Shown here: one piece after another, positions 17,514-25,865 of the stretch
Numbering within the stretch: position 1 is the stretch's first letter
Layout of the letters: the number at the start of each line of letters is the position of its first letter
DNA from: Opitutus sp.
GTDB lineage: Bacteria; Verrucomicrobiota; Verrucomicrobiae; Opitutales; Opitutaceae
NCBI GenBank assembly: GCA_009695065.1
Contig: SIBR01000015.1
Coordinates: 1 to 64,000, forward strand
Length of the DNA: 64,000 bases
Reading direction: 5' to 3'
The notes under the pieces: generated by a model
Databases searched by the model: none
Told to the model about the DNA's origin: nothing
What the model saw: the letters and a program-made list of their open reading frames with translations, nothing else
Program-made: the position numbers and the translations under genes

Positions 17514-18065
17514 ATGAATCCCCCCGAACTCGCCGCCTTCCTGAAAGCCCGGGTGCGCACGGTTCGCGACTGGCCGAAGCCGCGGGTGAATTTTCGCGAC
17601 GTCACAACTCTGCTCGGCGATTCCGAGGCTTTTCGCAGCATTGTGCGGGCATTTGCGATCGAATGCCGGCGGTTGAAGGTGGACCGGGTGGCCGCGGTGG
17701 ACGCCCGTGGCTTCATCCTCGGCGGGGCGGTGGCTTATGAGACGCACACGCCGTTCGTGCTGGTGCGCAAGAAGGGCAAGCTGCCGCACAAGACCGTGTC
17801 GGCGGACTACGCGCTCGAATACGGTTCGGCGACGATCGAAATCCATGCGGACGCATGCCGGCCAGGCGATCGCGTGTTGATCGTGGACGATCTCATCGCC
17901 ACCGGCGGCACGCTGCTGGCGGCGGCGGAGTTGTTCCGGATCGTGGCGGCGGAAGTGGCGGGCGTCGCTGCGGTCATCGATTTGCCCGAACTCGGCGGCT
18001 CGGCCCGGCTACGCGCCGGAGGCCTGCCGGTGCATACGTTGTGCGAATTTTCCGAAGATGAGTAA
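17514..18065 (+). CDS. apt: Adenine phosphoribosyltransferase
   Basis: A protein of 183 residues, normal for Apt, which makes AMP from adenine and PRPP in purine salvage. Motifs are RDVTTLLGDSEAFRSIV near the N terminus, AAVDARGFILGGAVAYE, FVLVRKKGKLPHKTVSADYA, and the PRPP loop VLIVDDLIATGGTLLAA. The ATG at 17514 is chosen because conserved sequence begins there; the frame is open further upstream. The 3' end overlaps the next gene by 8 nt, suggesting one transcript. Confidence 0.95.
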   Translation: MNPPELAAFLKARVRTVRDWPKPRVNFRDVTTLLGDSEAFRSIVRAFAIECRRLKVDRVAAVDARGFILGGAVAYETHTPFVLVRKKGKLPHKTVSADYALEYGSATIEIHADACRPGDRVLIVDDLIATGGTLLAAAELFRIVAAEVAGVAAVIDLPELGGSARLRAGGLPVHTLCEFSEDE

Positions 18066-19044
18066 CCGGCCCGCCAAGCTAACGATCTGGAGCAACGCCC
18101 TGTTTTCCGACGCCGCCACGCGGTTGCTCGCCGAAGGCACCCGCGAACACCATCTGGTGTTTTCGAACGTGGTCTCGGCGTCCGTGCTCGTGGCCGGGCA
18201 GGCCGATCCGCTGCTAGCATCGGCCGACGTTGCGTTTGGCCAGCCCGATGAAACGCAAAGCCAGCAGTGCGCGCGGCTGCGCTGGGTGGAGGTCACGACG
18301 GCCGGTTATACGCGTTACGATACGTCGGAATTCCGCGAGAATTTCCAGGCCCGCGGTGCCGCTTTCACCAACGTCTCGGCGGTCTTCGCCGATCCCTGCG
18401 CGCAGCACGTGCTGGCCATGATACTGGCGCTCGGGCGCCAGTTGCTGCCGTCGTATCGCGATCAAATCACCGACCGTTCGTGGCATTACACCGAGCGGCG
18501 GTACGATTCGCGTCTGCTGACCGGGCAGACGGTGCTCTTGTTGGGCTTTGGCGCGATCGGTCGCCGGCTGGCGGAATTGCTCGCGCCTTTTGGGGTTAAC
18601 CTGATCGCCGTGCGCCGGCAGACGCGCAGCGAACGCGGCGTCCGCATCATTTCGGAGGAGCACGTCAGCGCGGCGCTCGCGGCGGCGGATCATGTCGTGA
18701 ACATCCTGCCCGAGAATGCCAGCACGCGGAACTACGTGAATGCCCGGCGGCTCTCCTGCTGCAAACCCGGCGCGCGCTTCTACAACGTCGGGCGCGGCAC
18801 CACGGTCGACCAGACGGCGTTGAGCGAGGCGTTGCGCTCGGGCCGGCTGGGCGCGGCTTATCTCGACGTGTTCACGACCGAGCCGTTGCCCCCGAACGAT
18901 CCGATCCGGGACGCGCCGAATTGCTTCATCACCCCGCACACCGCCGGGGGTCGGAGCGACCAGGACGAGGCAATCGTCAACCATTTCCTCGGCAACCTGC
19001 GCGCTTTCATTCGTGGGGAGGCGATGGTGGACCGCGTCGTCTGA
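18058..19044 (+). CDS. D-isomer-specific 2-hydroxyacid dehydrogenase family protein
   Basis: A protein of 328 residues. The NAD-binding domain shows TVLLLGFGAIGRRLAELLAP (GxGxxG). The later part has NVGRGTTVDQTALSEAL with the substrate-binding Arg, the acidic residue in DVFTTEPLPPNDPI, and the catalytic His in CFITPHTAGG. These enzymes interconvert 2-oxo acids and D-2-hydroxy acids, or act on related compounds such as phosphoglycerate and glyoxylate. The typical longer C-terminal ACT domain of SerA is absent. It starts inside the 3' end of apt. The substrate is unknown. Confidence 0.9.
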   Translation: MSNRPAKLTIWSNALFSDAATRLLAEGTREHHLVFSNVVSASVLVAGQADPLLASADVAFGQPDETQSQQCARLRWVEVTTAGYTRYDTSEFRENFQARGAAFTNVSAVFADPCAQHVLAMILALGRQLLPSYRDQITDRSWHYTERRYDSRLLTGQTVLLLGFGAIGRRLAELLAPFGVNLIAVRRQTRSERGVRIISEEHVSAALAAADHVVNILPENASTRNYVNARRLSCCKPGARFYNVGRGTTVDQTALSEALRSGRLGAAYLDVFTTEPLPPNDPIRDAPNCFITPHTAGGRSDQDEAIVNHFLGNLRAFIRGEAMVDRVV

Positions 19045-19102
19045 GCCTCGCCGTACTCGGCGGGCAGGGCAATCCGGGCGGATGCGTGCGGGACGGGCGT
19101 CG

Positions 19103-19780
19103 TTACGCTTTTACCACTTTCGTGCCGGCGATGTAGTCGTGGACGCAGCGGCGTTCCGGGCCGAAGATGAACAGAATATCGACCAGCACGAAGAGCATGC
19201 CGAGCCAGGGGACGAAGGAGATGATGCCGGGTATCAGGTTCCGCAGCGCCCACCCGTGAACGAATCCGGGATGGCCGCCATCGCGCGCGAGCACGATGCG
19301 GATTCCGATGATCCGCTTGCCGATCGACTGGCCGCGGGTCCAGAGCAGCCAGATTTGTACGATCGTGAGGGCGAGTAGCCCGGCGCCCAGTGCAAGGCCG
19401 CCGAGCGCCACGCGCGCAGTGTCGATATTCTCAAGGTCCAGGTGTCCGCCGCGGCTGGCTTCGACCACGGCATTCAGAAACGGCGTGCCGAGCAGGAACA
19501 CCCCGGGTAGTGCGACGATCACCGCGCACACCCGGTCAATGATCGCGGCGCCGAGGCGGGAACCGAGGTCCGCGAGTTGGGAATCGTCGAACCCGAAGGT
19601 CGGCGGTTCGTTTGTCGGGGCCACGATTTCAGGATAATCGCCGACGCGGCGCCACTCCGCCGAACCGGCCGCGCGGGCCTGCGTGTCGAGATTGGCGCGG
19701 CCGGCGGCGATCCAAGCGTGGATTTGGTCGGCGGAGACCGGCCCGTATTCCTTCCCGTCGCCTCCGATGATCGTAAACAT
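19103..19780 (-). CDS. GYF_2-RDD membrane protein
   Basis: A protein of 225 residues with two domains. Residues 1-50 form a GYF_2-like domain (GKEYGPVSADQIHAWIAAGR, then SAEWRRVGDYPEI). From about residue 70 an RDD membrane domain begins (LGSRLGAAIIDRVCAVIVAL) with further hydrophobic segments and TRGQSIGKRIIGIRIV and GPERRCVHDYIAGTKVV. RDD proteins are widespread membrane proteins of uncertain role, some linked to ion transport. The GYF_2-RDD fusion is common in Verrucomicrobiota and Planctomycetes. Convergent with the upstream dehydrogenase gene. Confidence 0.85.
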   Translation of the reverse strand: MFTIIGGDGKEYGPVSADQIHAWIAAGRANLDTQARAAGSAEWRRVGDYPEIVAPTNEPPTFGFDDSQLADLGSRLGAAIIDRVCAVIVALPGVFLLGTPFLNAVVEASRGGHLDLENIDTARVALGGLALGAGLLALTIVQIWLLWTRGQSIGKRIIGIRIVLARDGGHPGFVHGWALRNLIPGIISFVPWLGMLFVLVDILFIFGPERRCVHDYIAGTKVVKA

Positions 19781-19974
19781 GCCGCAAACAACCGGAGCCG
19801 CGAAACTTCGTCAACCGCACAGACGTCCATGCCCGCCATGGAGCCCTGTTGCGTCCGCGTCCTCTCCCGTCGGGCCGCAAATTTTTCTAAAAATCCGCCG
19901 GAATTTCGGCGGCCTGCTCGCGTCGCCTCCCGCCGGGCGAAGAACGTCACCGAACGACTGGCGCCGGTTCCAGT

Positions 19975-20390
19975 ATGAAGCCGTCTGCTGGCTTTTTTGC
20001 CCGGTTGTCGGCGGAGGAGCGGATCCTATTTAAGCGCCAACTGGCCGGCGATTTTCGTCATCATCACGCTGCTCAACCTCGGCTTTTACTGGCAGCGGGC
20101 CCTCCGGGGAGACTTCTCTGCGGCACAATTTGCACGGCGTGATGATCGGCTGGGATGGCCTGGCTTGGTACGTCTGGATACCGGCGGCGCCGGCCACGCT
20201 GCTGTTGAGCCGACGTTTCCCCGTCTCGCGCAAAAATGCCAGGCGCAGCATCGCCGGGCTGACCGTGGGCAGTTTCGCCATCTATGCGGTGATCACCAAC
20301 AGCCGCTATTTGTTGCGGATGACACCCAACCTGTGGCTGCCGGACTCCTTTGACCTGCCGATGGACTGGGAAAGAGAGCTTCGACGCGGG
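19975..20390 (+). pseudogene. 5' remnant of a LytS/YesM-type sensor histidine kinase
   Basis: Pieces of an N-terminal membrane region can be read in successive frames. The first is MKPSAGFFARLSAEERILFK from an ATG at 19975. The second is NWPAIFVIITLLNLGFYWQR. The third, in another frame, is GWDGLAWYVWIPAAPATLLL with SRRFPVSRK and SFAIYAVITNSRYLL. This resembles the membrane-sensor portion of histidine kinases whose TM region reads like WYLW..TPLI..LARRFP. No HisKA or ATPase domain follows: the sequence runs directly into the 3' side of a sulfotransferase fragment on the other strand. The identification is from pattern memory and moderate at best. Confidence 0.4.
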
Positions 20391-20618
20391 CGCACGGCTT
20401 TTCTTCTTCTGGTAGTTATAGTCGAAAAAGAGTCGGTCCCATGGATTTCGAACGATCGCGAACTTGTAGTAGTCGTCGAACGTGGTGGCCGTTAATTCGG
20501 CGGCGTAGCGGCGGAGGTCCTCGTGATCCTCCCAACCGGTGCCGAAGGCCCGGTTGATGCTGTTGCCGGCCGTTTTGGGAATGTGGATGTAGAGACAGTG
20601 AAATTCGTGATTGATCAT
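20370..20618 (-). pseudogene. 5' fragment of a sulfotransferase family 2 protein
   Basis: About 83 residues are recognisable from the ATG at 20618. The start HEFHCLYIHIPKTAGNSINR carries the PAPS 5'-phosphosulfate loop (PKTAGNS). It is followed by FDDYYKFAIVRNPWDRLFFDY with the 3'-phosphate motif (RNPWDR), and KKKSRAPASKLS. After that the frame runs into antisense of the histidine kinase remnant, so the C-terminal half or more is lost. Such enzymes sulfate exported polysaccharides, which fits the glycan locus nearby. Truncated by deletion or mis-assembly. Confidence 0.65.
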
Positions 20619-20936
20619 CGAGTGGAACGATTTCCTCGGGGACGACCGATCGAGCCCGGGAAATGGTTACGCCGATGAGACGAACCCCCATCCCCGCCGT
20701 TGCTGTTGTTCACCCGCCGCGATCAGCGTTTCGCCGCGGCAAACGAGCGGTTCGCCGGTGGGTGCGTTTCGCACGCTGCGATTTAAGACGAACGAGTGCG
20801 GGTCCGGCCGCGAATGAGGAAAAGGTGGCGCGACCGCCTATCGTCTTGTCCTCCGGGCAAAACCCCGTAGCCACTCACGTCCGGCGAAGGCGCGCCCTCC
20901 CCGGCGGCGGACAAATTTATCCATGAGGACACCCCA
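20619..20936. other. Intergenic region without a recognisable gene
   Basis: This stretch lies between the sulfotransferase fragment (minus) and the AtoE-type transporter (plus) and should hold both promoters. It contains a GGCGCGCCCTCC motif (20889-20900) that recurs at 25760-25771. Short open frames here have no family resemblance. Confidence 0.5.
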
Positions 20937-22292
20937 ATGTTGAGAAGGCTCGCGGCGTTTTTCACGCTGATCATGCGGCAGTGCATCCCCGACGCGTATC
21001 TGTTCGCGATCCTGCTCACGTTCTTGCTGTGCATCCTCGCCCTCGTTTTCACCCCGACCGGCTTTCTCCAGCTGGTGCAAACGTGGGGCGACGGCATCTA
21101 CGGCATTGTGGCGTTTGCGATGCAGATGATCCTGATGCTCGTCACCGGCCATGCCCTGGCGCTGACCCCGGCCGTGAAGCGTATCCTGGTCGGCATTGCG
21201 AATTTTGCTAAGACGCCGGTGACAGCGGGAATGATCGTTGTCCTGTTTTCGGGCATCTGTTGCTGGCTCAATTGGGCGTTCGGCCTGATCGTGGGTGGCC
21301 TGCTGGCGTTGGAAATCGCGAAGCGGAACCCCAAAGTCGACTTCGCCTACCTCATCGCGGCGGCCTACAGTGGATTTGTCTGCTGGCACATGGGGCCGTC
21401 CGGCTCGATTCCCCTTGCCGTCGCGACGCCCAAGCACGCGCAAAATTTCATCGAGCAGACCACCGGGGCGACGGTGCCGATCGGCCAGAGCGTTTTTCAG
21501 GCCTTCAACCTGGTGCCCGCCCTGCTCATCATCCTATCACTCCCGCTGCTCTTTGCGCTGATTCATCCGCGGCCGGAAGACACGGTTTCCCTGCCCGCCG
21601 AAATGAAGAATGAGCTGGCCAGGAACGATTGCCTGGTGCCGCGGCCCATCCACCCGACGCTGGCCGATCGCATCGACCACAGTTACGCGATCAACCTGAT
21701 CTTTGGCGCGCTGGGAGTGACGTATCTCGTCTGGCATTTCCGCACGAGAGGGTTCGACCTCAATCTCAACGTGGTGACGTTCACGTTCTTCATCGCCGGC
21801 GTCATCCTGCACGGCAAACCGATCCATTATGTCCGTGCCGTCGAGACGGCGATCAAGGGGGCCGGCGGCATCGCCCTGCAATTTCCGCTCTATGGTGGCA
21901 TCCAGGGTATCATGATGGGCACGGGCCTGGTGTCTGTGGTGGCGGGCTGGTTCGCTGCGGCGTCCCGTCCCGAGACGTTCTACCTGTTCCAGTTTTGGGC
22001 GGGCGGGATCATCAATATGTTCATCCCGTCCGGCGGCGGGCAGTGGGCAGCGCAGGGGCCGATCACGCTGGAGGCGGCGCGGTTGATGGGGCTCGATGCG
22101 ACCCGGTCAGCGATGATGGTGGCGTGGGGGGATCAGTGGACGAATATGATCCAGCCGTTTTGGGCCCTGCCGCTGCTCGGGCTCGCGAAGCTTTCCGCCC
22201 GGCATGTCATGGGCTACACGACGATGACCCTCCTCTGGAGCGGCCTCATCCTGAGCGTCTCCGCCCTGCTGATGGGGTTCGGCGTCTTTTGA
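20937..22292 (+). CDS. atoE: AtoE-type short-chain fatty acid transporter
   Basis: A polytopic protein of 451 residues. Family landmarks are GFLQLVQTWGDGIYGIVAFA, GHALALTPAVKR, WLNWAFGLIVGGLLALEIAK, CWHMGPSGSIPLAVATP and NMFIPSGGGQWAAQGPIT, near the usual length of TIGR00366/AtoE members. It is predicted to take up short-chain fatty acids such as acetoacetate or butyrate across the cytoplasmic membrane. No ato catabolic genes are adjacent, so it stands alone. The gene symbol reflects the family, not a tested substrate. A strong intrinsic terminator follows. Confidence 0.88.
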   Translation: MLRRLAAFFTLIMRQCIPDAYLFAILLTFLLCILALVFTPTGFLQLVQTWGDGIYGIVAFAMQMILMLVTGHALALTPAVKRILVGIANFAKTPVTAGMIVVLFSGICCWLNWAFGLIVGGLLALEIAKRNPKVDFAYLIAAAYSGFVCWHMGPSGSIPLAVATPKHAQNFIEQTTGATVPIGQSVFQAFNLVPALLIILSLPLLFALIHPRPEDTVSLPAEMKNELARNDCLVPRPIHPTLADRIDHSYAINLIFGALGVTYLVWHFRTRGFDLNLNVVTFTFFIAGVILHGKPIHYVRAVETAIKGAGGIALQFPLYGGIQGIMMGTGLVSVVAGWFAAASRPETFYLFQFWAGGIINMFIPSGGGQWAAQGPITLEAARLMGLDATRSAMMVAWGDQWTNMIQPFWALPLLGLAKLSARHVMGYTTMTLLWSGLILSVSALLMGFGVF

Positions 22293-22316
22293 GCCGAACG
22301 AGGGCGTCCGAAGACG

Positions 22317-22350
22317 GCATCGGGCCGCGCGGCCCGATGCTTTCGTTTTA
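22317..22350 (+). terminator. Rho-independent terminator of the AtoE-type gene
   Basis: GCATCGGGCC GCGC GGCCCGATGC forms a perfect 10-bp GC-rich stem with a 4-nt loop, followed by TTTCGTTTTA. It starts 25 nt after the transporter stop, and its T-tract overlaps the 3' end of the convergent ceramidase-like gene. Confidence 0.9.
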
Positions 22351-23796
22351 TCGTGCCGCTTCGGCTCTGACCCTGGCGACCAGCTGCTTCACGCTGGCCA
22401 CGATCAGGTCTTCGACCGGGTCACCCCAACGGTGCGTCGGCAAACCATACACATACATCGCGGTGTTGCCCTCGTAGCCCGAGCGCGGCAGCGGCAGACG
22501 GGGCGGCTTGTCTTCCTTCAAGATGCGGGCGGAGGGAATGTAGGCCATCACGTCGTTGCAGTAGGCGCCCACCCAGGTGTCGGCACCGAACTCGCGCTTG
22601 AAGCGCAATGAGTAGTCCACCACGACCTCGCCGCCCATGGTGATCCAGAGTTGCCGGCCGCCGAGCAGCCAGGCCTGCAGGGGATAGGGGTAGCTACGAT
22701 CGAATTTCTTGCCGGCCTTCACTTCGGCGAGCAACCGGGCGGCCCAGCGGTGACTTGAACCGCGTGGATCGGCGGCGAGTTTCTCGAGTTCCTCCACCTT
22801 CAGTTCGTCGCCAAACGGCAGCGTCGTGAACGAGTGAGCGGTGACCAGCTTAGGCGCGAGGGGCGTCGGGTTCTGCAACAGGACCTCCTCCACGGCGCTC
22901 GCGAGCATGTGGCCGTAACGTTCCGAGACATTGATCCCGGCGCGGGGCAGCGCGTTCTGGTCCGCCCCGCAGCCCATGTAGAACATGGCGACGGCGCCGG
23001 GGTGGCTGCGCTCGAGCGCCATCTGCGCGAAGCCGGCATAGTCCCCGGCCCATTGGTAGATGCTGAGCGACGTGTTGTGGCAGGCGTAGCCGAACACGAC
23101 CGCCTTCAACTGGCCGGTCAGGTCAGTGACGGAGAGCACGGGCACGGCGAAATCCACGGGGCCTTTCAGGGCGTTGTCGTCGCGGATTTTTGAAACGGCG
23201 GACTCGAGGTTGTTGCGGCGGTTGACCGCGAAGCGCGTGATGCCCTCACCGGACGAAAGGCGCGCCGGAGCCAGGGCGGCGAGAGCGCGGCCGACCGTTT
23301 CCACGATCCTCTCTTCGAGCTCGGTCGAATAGCGGTTGATGATATCCAGCTGGCTTTGCCGCTGCGCATCGGGAATCGGATAGGCATCGAGCAGCGCACT
23401 ACGCAGCACCGGGGTGCAATGCGAGTGCGAGGCGTTGAGCATGATTTGATCGGGCTCGAGGCTGAACCGCTGTTTCAGCGCGGCACAGGTGTTGTTGTAA
23501 ATCGACTGGGGGATGCCTAGCAGGTCGCTGCTCATGATGATGGCCCGATGGCCAGCCGCGTCTTCGAGGGCGACCACCTTGATGAAGATCGGGTGGAGCG
23601 TGCCGTCGGCCGGCCGGGTGCGGTTGCCGAAGCCCGACATCCACTGGCCCGGTGCCGGCGTGATGTCCGTGGTGGCGGTGCCCGCCTTCCAGCCGGCGTC
23701 CGCGGCGGGGGCCCGGGTCGCGAGGCCCACGAGCAGCGCGAGCGATCCGAGGAACAGGGAGAAGGCGGAGCGAAGGCGTTTCGAGCGGGGGTGCAT
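22348..23796 (-). CDS. Secreted neutral/alkaline non-lysosomal ceramidase-like hydrolase
   Basis: A protein of 482 residues with an N-terminal signal peptide (hydrophobic LFLGSLALLVGLA, cleavage near APAADA). The start of the mature part, GTATTDITPAPGQWMSGFGN, matches the ceramidase N-terminal domain (PF04734). HSHCTP and GYACHNTSLSIYQWAGDYAG hold histidines placed like the zinc ligands. The true ceramidase C-terminal Ig-like domain is not evident and the protein is shorter than the bacterial ceramidases, as is usual for the many Planctomycete/Verrucomicrobia members. It probably hydrolyses an amide or ester outside the cytoplasm; the substrate is unproven. Convergent with the transporter gene. 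Confidence 0.8.
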   Translation of the reverse strand: MHPRSKRLRSAFSLFLGSLALLVGLATRAPAADAGWKAGTATTDITPAPGQWMSGFGNRTRPADGTLHPIFIKVVALEDAAGHRAIIMSSDLLGIPQSIYNNTCAALKQRFSLEPDQIMLNASHSHCTPVLRSALLDAYPIPDAQRQSQLDIINRYSTELEERIVETVGRALAALAPARLSSGEGITRFAVNRRNNLESAVSKIRDDNALKGPVDFAVPVLSVTDLTGQLKAVVFGYACHNTSLSIYQWAGDYAGFAQMALERSHPGAVAMFYMGCGADQNALPRAGINVSERYGHMLASAVEEVLLQNPTPLAPKLVTAHSFTTLPFGDELKVEELEKLAADPRGSSHRWAARLLAEVKAGKKFDRSYPYPLQAWLLGGRQLWITMGGEVVVDYSLRFKREFGADTWVGAYCNDVMAYIPSARILKEDKPPRLPLPRSGYEGNTAMYVYGLPTHRWGDPVEDLIVASVKQLVARVRAEAAR

Positions 23797-23922
23797 GGAG
23801 TTATCTGTCTTTTATTCGGTGCGTTTGAGGCAACTGCAAACGCGGGCGGAAATGCGGGGTGGAGGCGAATCGGCCGATCGGCGCCGCGGACAAGATTTGG
23901 CCCAGGGGCTTGCGATGGACGC

Positions 23923-24567
23923 TTACGGACGAACCGTCACCTTGCGCAGAACCGGCGGGGTGACGGGTTTGCTCAGTCCGCCATCGGCGCCGAGTGTGGT
24001 GGGGACACCGGCGAGCGCGTCGACGGCTTCGATGCCCTTCGTTACTTTGCCGAAGATCACGTAATTGGGCGCCAGCGGGTAATCCTGATGCATGATGAAG
24101 AACTGGCTGCCGTTCGTGTTCGGTCCGGCATTGGCCATCGCGACCATCCCGCGGCGATAACCTCCTTTATACAGGGCCGAATCCCGCTCGATCTCATCCG
24201 CGAAAAAGCCGCCCCAGGCGCTCTCGCCGCCGCGCCCGTTGCCTTCCGGATCGCCGCCCTGCAGCATGAAGCCTTTGACGATGCGATGGAACAGCAGGCC
24301 ATTGTAGTACCCGTGTTCGGCCAGGAGGCGGAAGTTCTCCACGGCTTTCGGTGCGGCGCTTCCCAGCAATTCGATCTCGATCGTTCCCTTGTCGGTTTCG
24401 AGGACCGCATGGTGGCCCCCGGAACTTTTCGCGCCGGCAGGAACTTTCGGATTGCCGGTGCCCGGCGGACGACACCCGGCCCAAGCAAGGAGAGCGACCG
24501 CCGGGAGAACGCGCAGCGCAAAAAAAACGGACAAGCGGAACGGAGTGCGGTTTCGGTCGTGGGCCAT
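23923..24567 (-). CDS. Exported cyclophilin-type peptidyl-prolyl isomerase
   Basis: A protein of 214 residues. The N-terminal hydrophobic segment (LRVLPAVALLAWAGC) ends in a Cys, so it may be a lipoprotein, although the residue at -3 is Trp rather than Leu. The cyclophilin fold spans about residues 52-214: HAVLETDKGTIEIELLGSAA, LLFHRIVKGFMLQGGDPEGN with the catalytic Arg, GMVAMANAGPNTNGSQFFIM and YVIFGKVTKGIEAVDAL. It catalyses cis-trans isomerisation of X-Pro bonds, presumably during folding of exported proteins. Confidence 0.92.
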   Translation of the reverse strand: MAHDRNRTPFRLSVFFALRVLPAVALLAWAGCRPPGTGNPKVPAGAKSSGGHHAVLETDKGTIEIELLGSAAPKAVENFRLLAEHGYYNGLLFHRIVKGFMLQGGDPEGNGRGGESAWGGFFADEIERDSALYKGGYRRGMVAMANAGPNTNGSQFFIMHQDYPLAPNYVIFGKVTKGIEAVDALAGVPTTLGADGGLSKPVTPPVLRKVTVRP

Positions 24568-24687
24568 CCTCCACTTGTTGAGGTGCGGCGGAGCGAGTCA
24601 AGGCGAGGCTGGCGCGACCAGCGGGGGCGACGAAGCAAGGCAGGACGATGAGAGCGCGCTAGGATCAGTCTCTCCGGCCGTGGCCGG

Positions 24688-25659
24688 TTACGCGGATTCT
24701 GGGGCGAGCAGCCGTGCGAAAACGGTGGCATCGATATTGCCGCCCGTGCACACGAGGCCGATCCGCCGGCCCGCAAGCGTTTCGCGGTCGCGTAACACCG
24801 CGGCGAGGCCGGCACCTGCGGCGCCCTCGGCGACGTTGTGCGTGTCGGTAAAATAGATCCGGATCGCGGCTTCGACCTCCTCGTCCGATACTTGGATGAT
24901 CCGCTCCACGCCCTGCAGAATCAGCGCCAGGGCGTCGGGATGCGGCGTCGAGCAGGCCATGCCATCGGCAATGCGGGTGGTCGCGGGGTGGCTGGAGAGC
25001 CGGCGCGCGGCGAACGAGAGGGCGATGGCGGGCGCGCGTTCGGAGGCGACGCCGATGATCCTGGTCTTCAAGCCCAACGCGTCCCTGGCCGCCAGCATCC
25101 CGCAGATCCCCGAACCGAGGCCGATCGGAACGTAGACCGCATCGAGCGGCGGGGTGCCGGCGAGAAACGCGAGAGTGGAGACCGCGATGCCCCGGACCAA
25201 ATCGAGATGAAACGACGGCATGGGATGCAGACCGCGGGTCGCGGCGAGTTTTTCCGAATGGACCAGCGCGGCCTGAAAATCGTCCCCGTGCTCGATCAGC
25301 TCGGCGCCGAGCGCGCGCATGGCGAGGTTCTTTTCCACGCTGTTGCCGTGTGGGACGACGATGGTGGCGGCGAGCCGGTGGCGTCTGGCGGCGAAGGCGA
25401 CCGCCTGGCCGAAGTTGCCGCGGGTGGCGGCAATCACGCCGCGGACGCCGGGGGCACAGGCGACCAGCTGGCTGAGATAGTGGAGGGCGCCGCGAATCTT
25501 GAATGAGCCGATCGCGGTGTGGTTCTCATGCTTTACCCAAAGCTCGCTGCCGAGCCGGGCGTTGAGGAGTGGCCAGCTGAACTGCGGCGTCGGTGGCACG
25601 ACGGCGTCGATGGCGGCGGCGATCGATTCGATCTCGGAGCGCGAGGGGAGGAGCGGCAT
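24688..25659 (-). CDS. Threonine/serine dehydratase-like PLP enzyme
   Basis: A fold-type II PLP protein of 323 residues. The PLP-binding lysine is in NHTAIGSFKIRGALHYL. ATRGNFGQAVAFAA is the asparagine loop. The glycine-rich phosphate-binding loop is IGLGSGICGMLAA, and a terminal serine-type motif occurs in GLVCTGGNIDATVFAR. This matches threonine dehydratase and related racemases/dehydratases that lack the C-terminal regulatory ACT domain, as in catabolic enzymes. The likely reaction is L-threonine to 2-oxobutanoate, whose products feed propionyl-CoA. Serine racemase or threo-3-hydroxyaspartate dehydratase activity cannot be excluded. Confidence 0.85.
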   Translation of the reverse strand: MPLLPSRSEIESIAAAIDAVVPPTPQFSWPLLNARLGSELWVKHENHTAIGSFKIRGALHYLSQLVACAPGVRGVIAATRGNFGQAVAFAARRHRLAATIVVPHGNSVEKNLAMRALGAELIEHGDDFQAALVHSEKLAATRGLHPMPSFHLDLVRGIAVSTLAFLAGTPPLDAVYVPIGLGSGICGMLAARDALGLKTRIIGVASERAPAIALSFAARRLSSHPATTRIADGMACSTPHPDALALILQGVERIIQVSDEEVEAAIRIYFTDTHNVAEGAAGAGLAAVLRDRETLAGRRIGLVCTGGNIDATVFARLLAPESA

Positions 25660-25865
25660 GGCGCGATGTTGGATGCTTCCCGGCGGCGGGCAAGCGGCGG
25701 GCGCGGAGTGGCGTCAGAAGGGGCGGCGCCAGTTTCCGTCAGGGTGGGGGCGTCCAAAGGGCGCGCCCTCCCGGCCCGGGAGATCCCCGACGCATCAATC
25801 CCAACTGCGCGCGGGGTGTTTTTTGTGAACATCAACGTGCTTCAAAAAAAACATTCCGCTACCTC

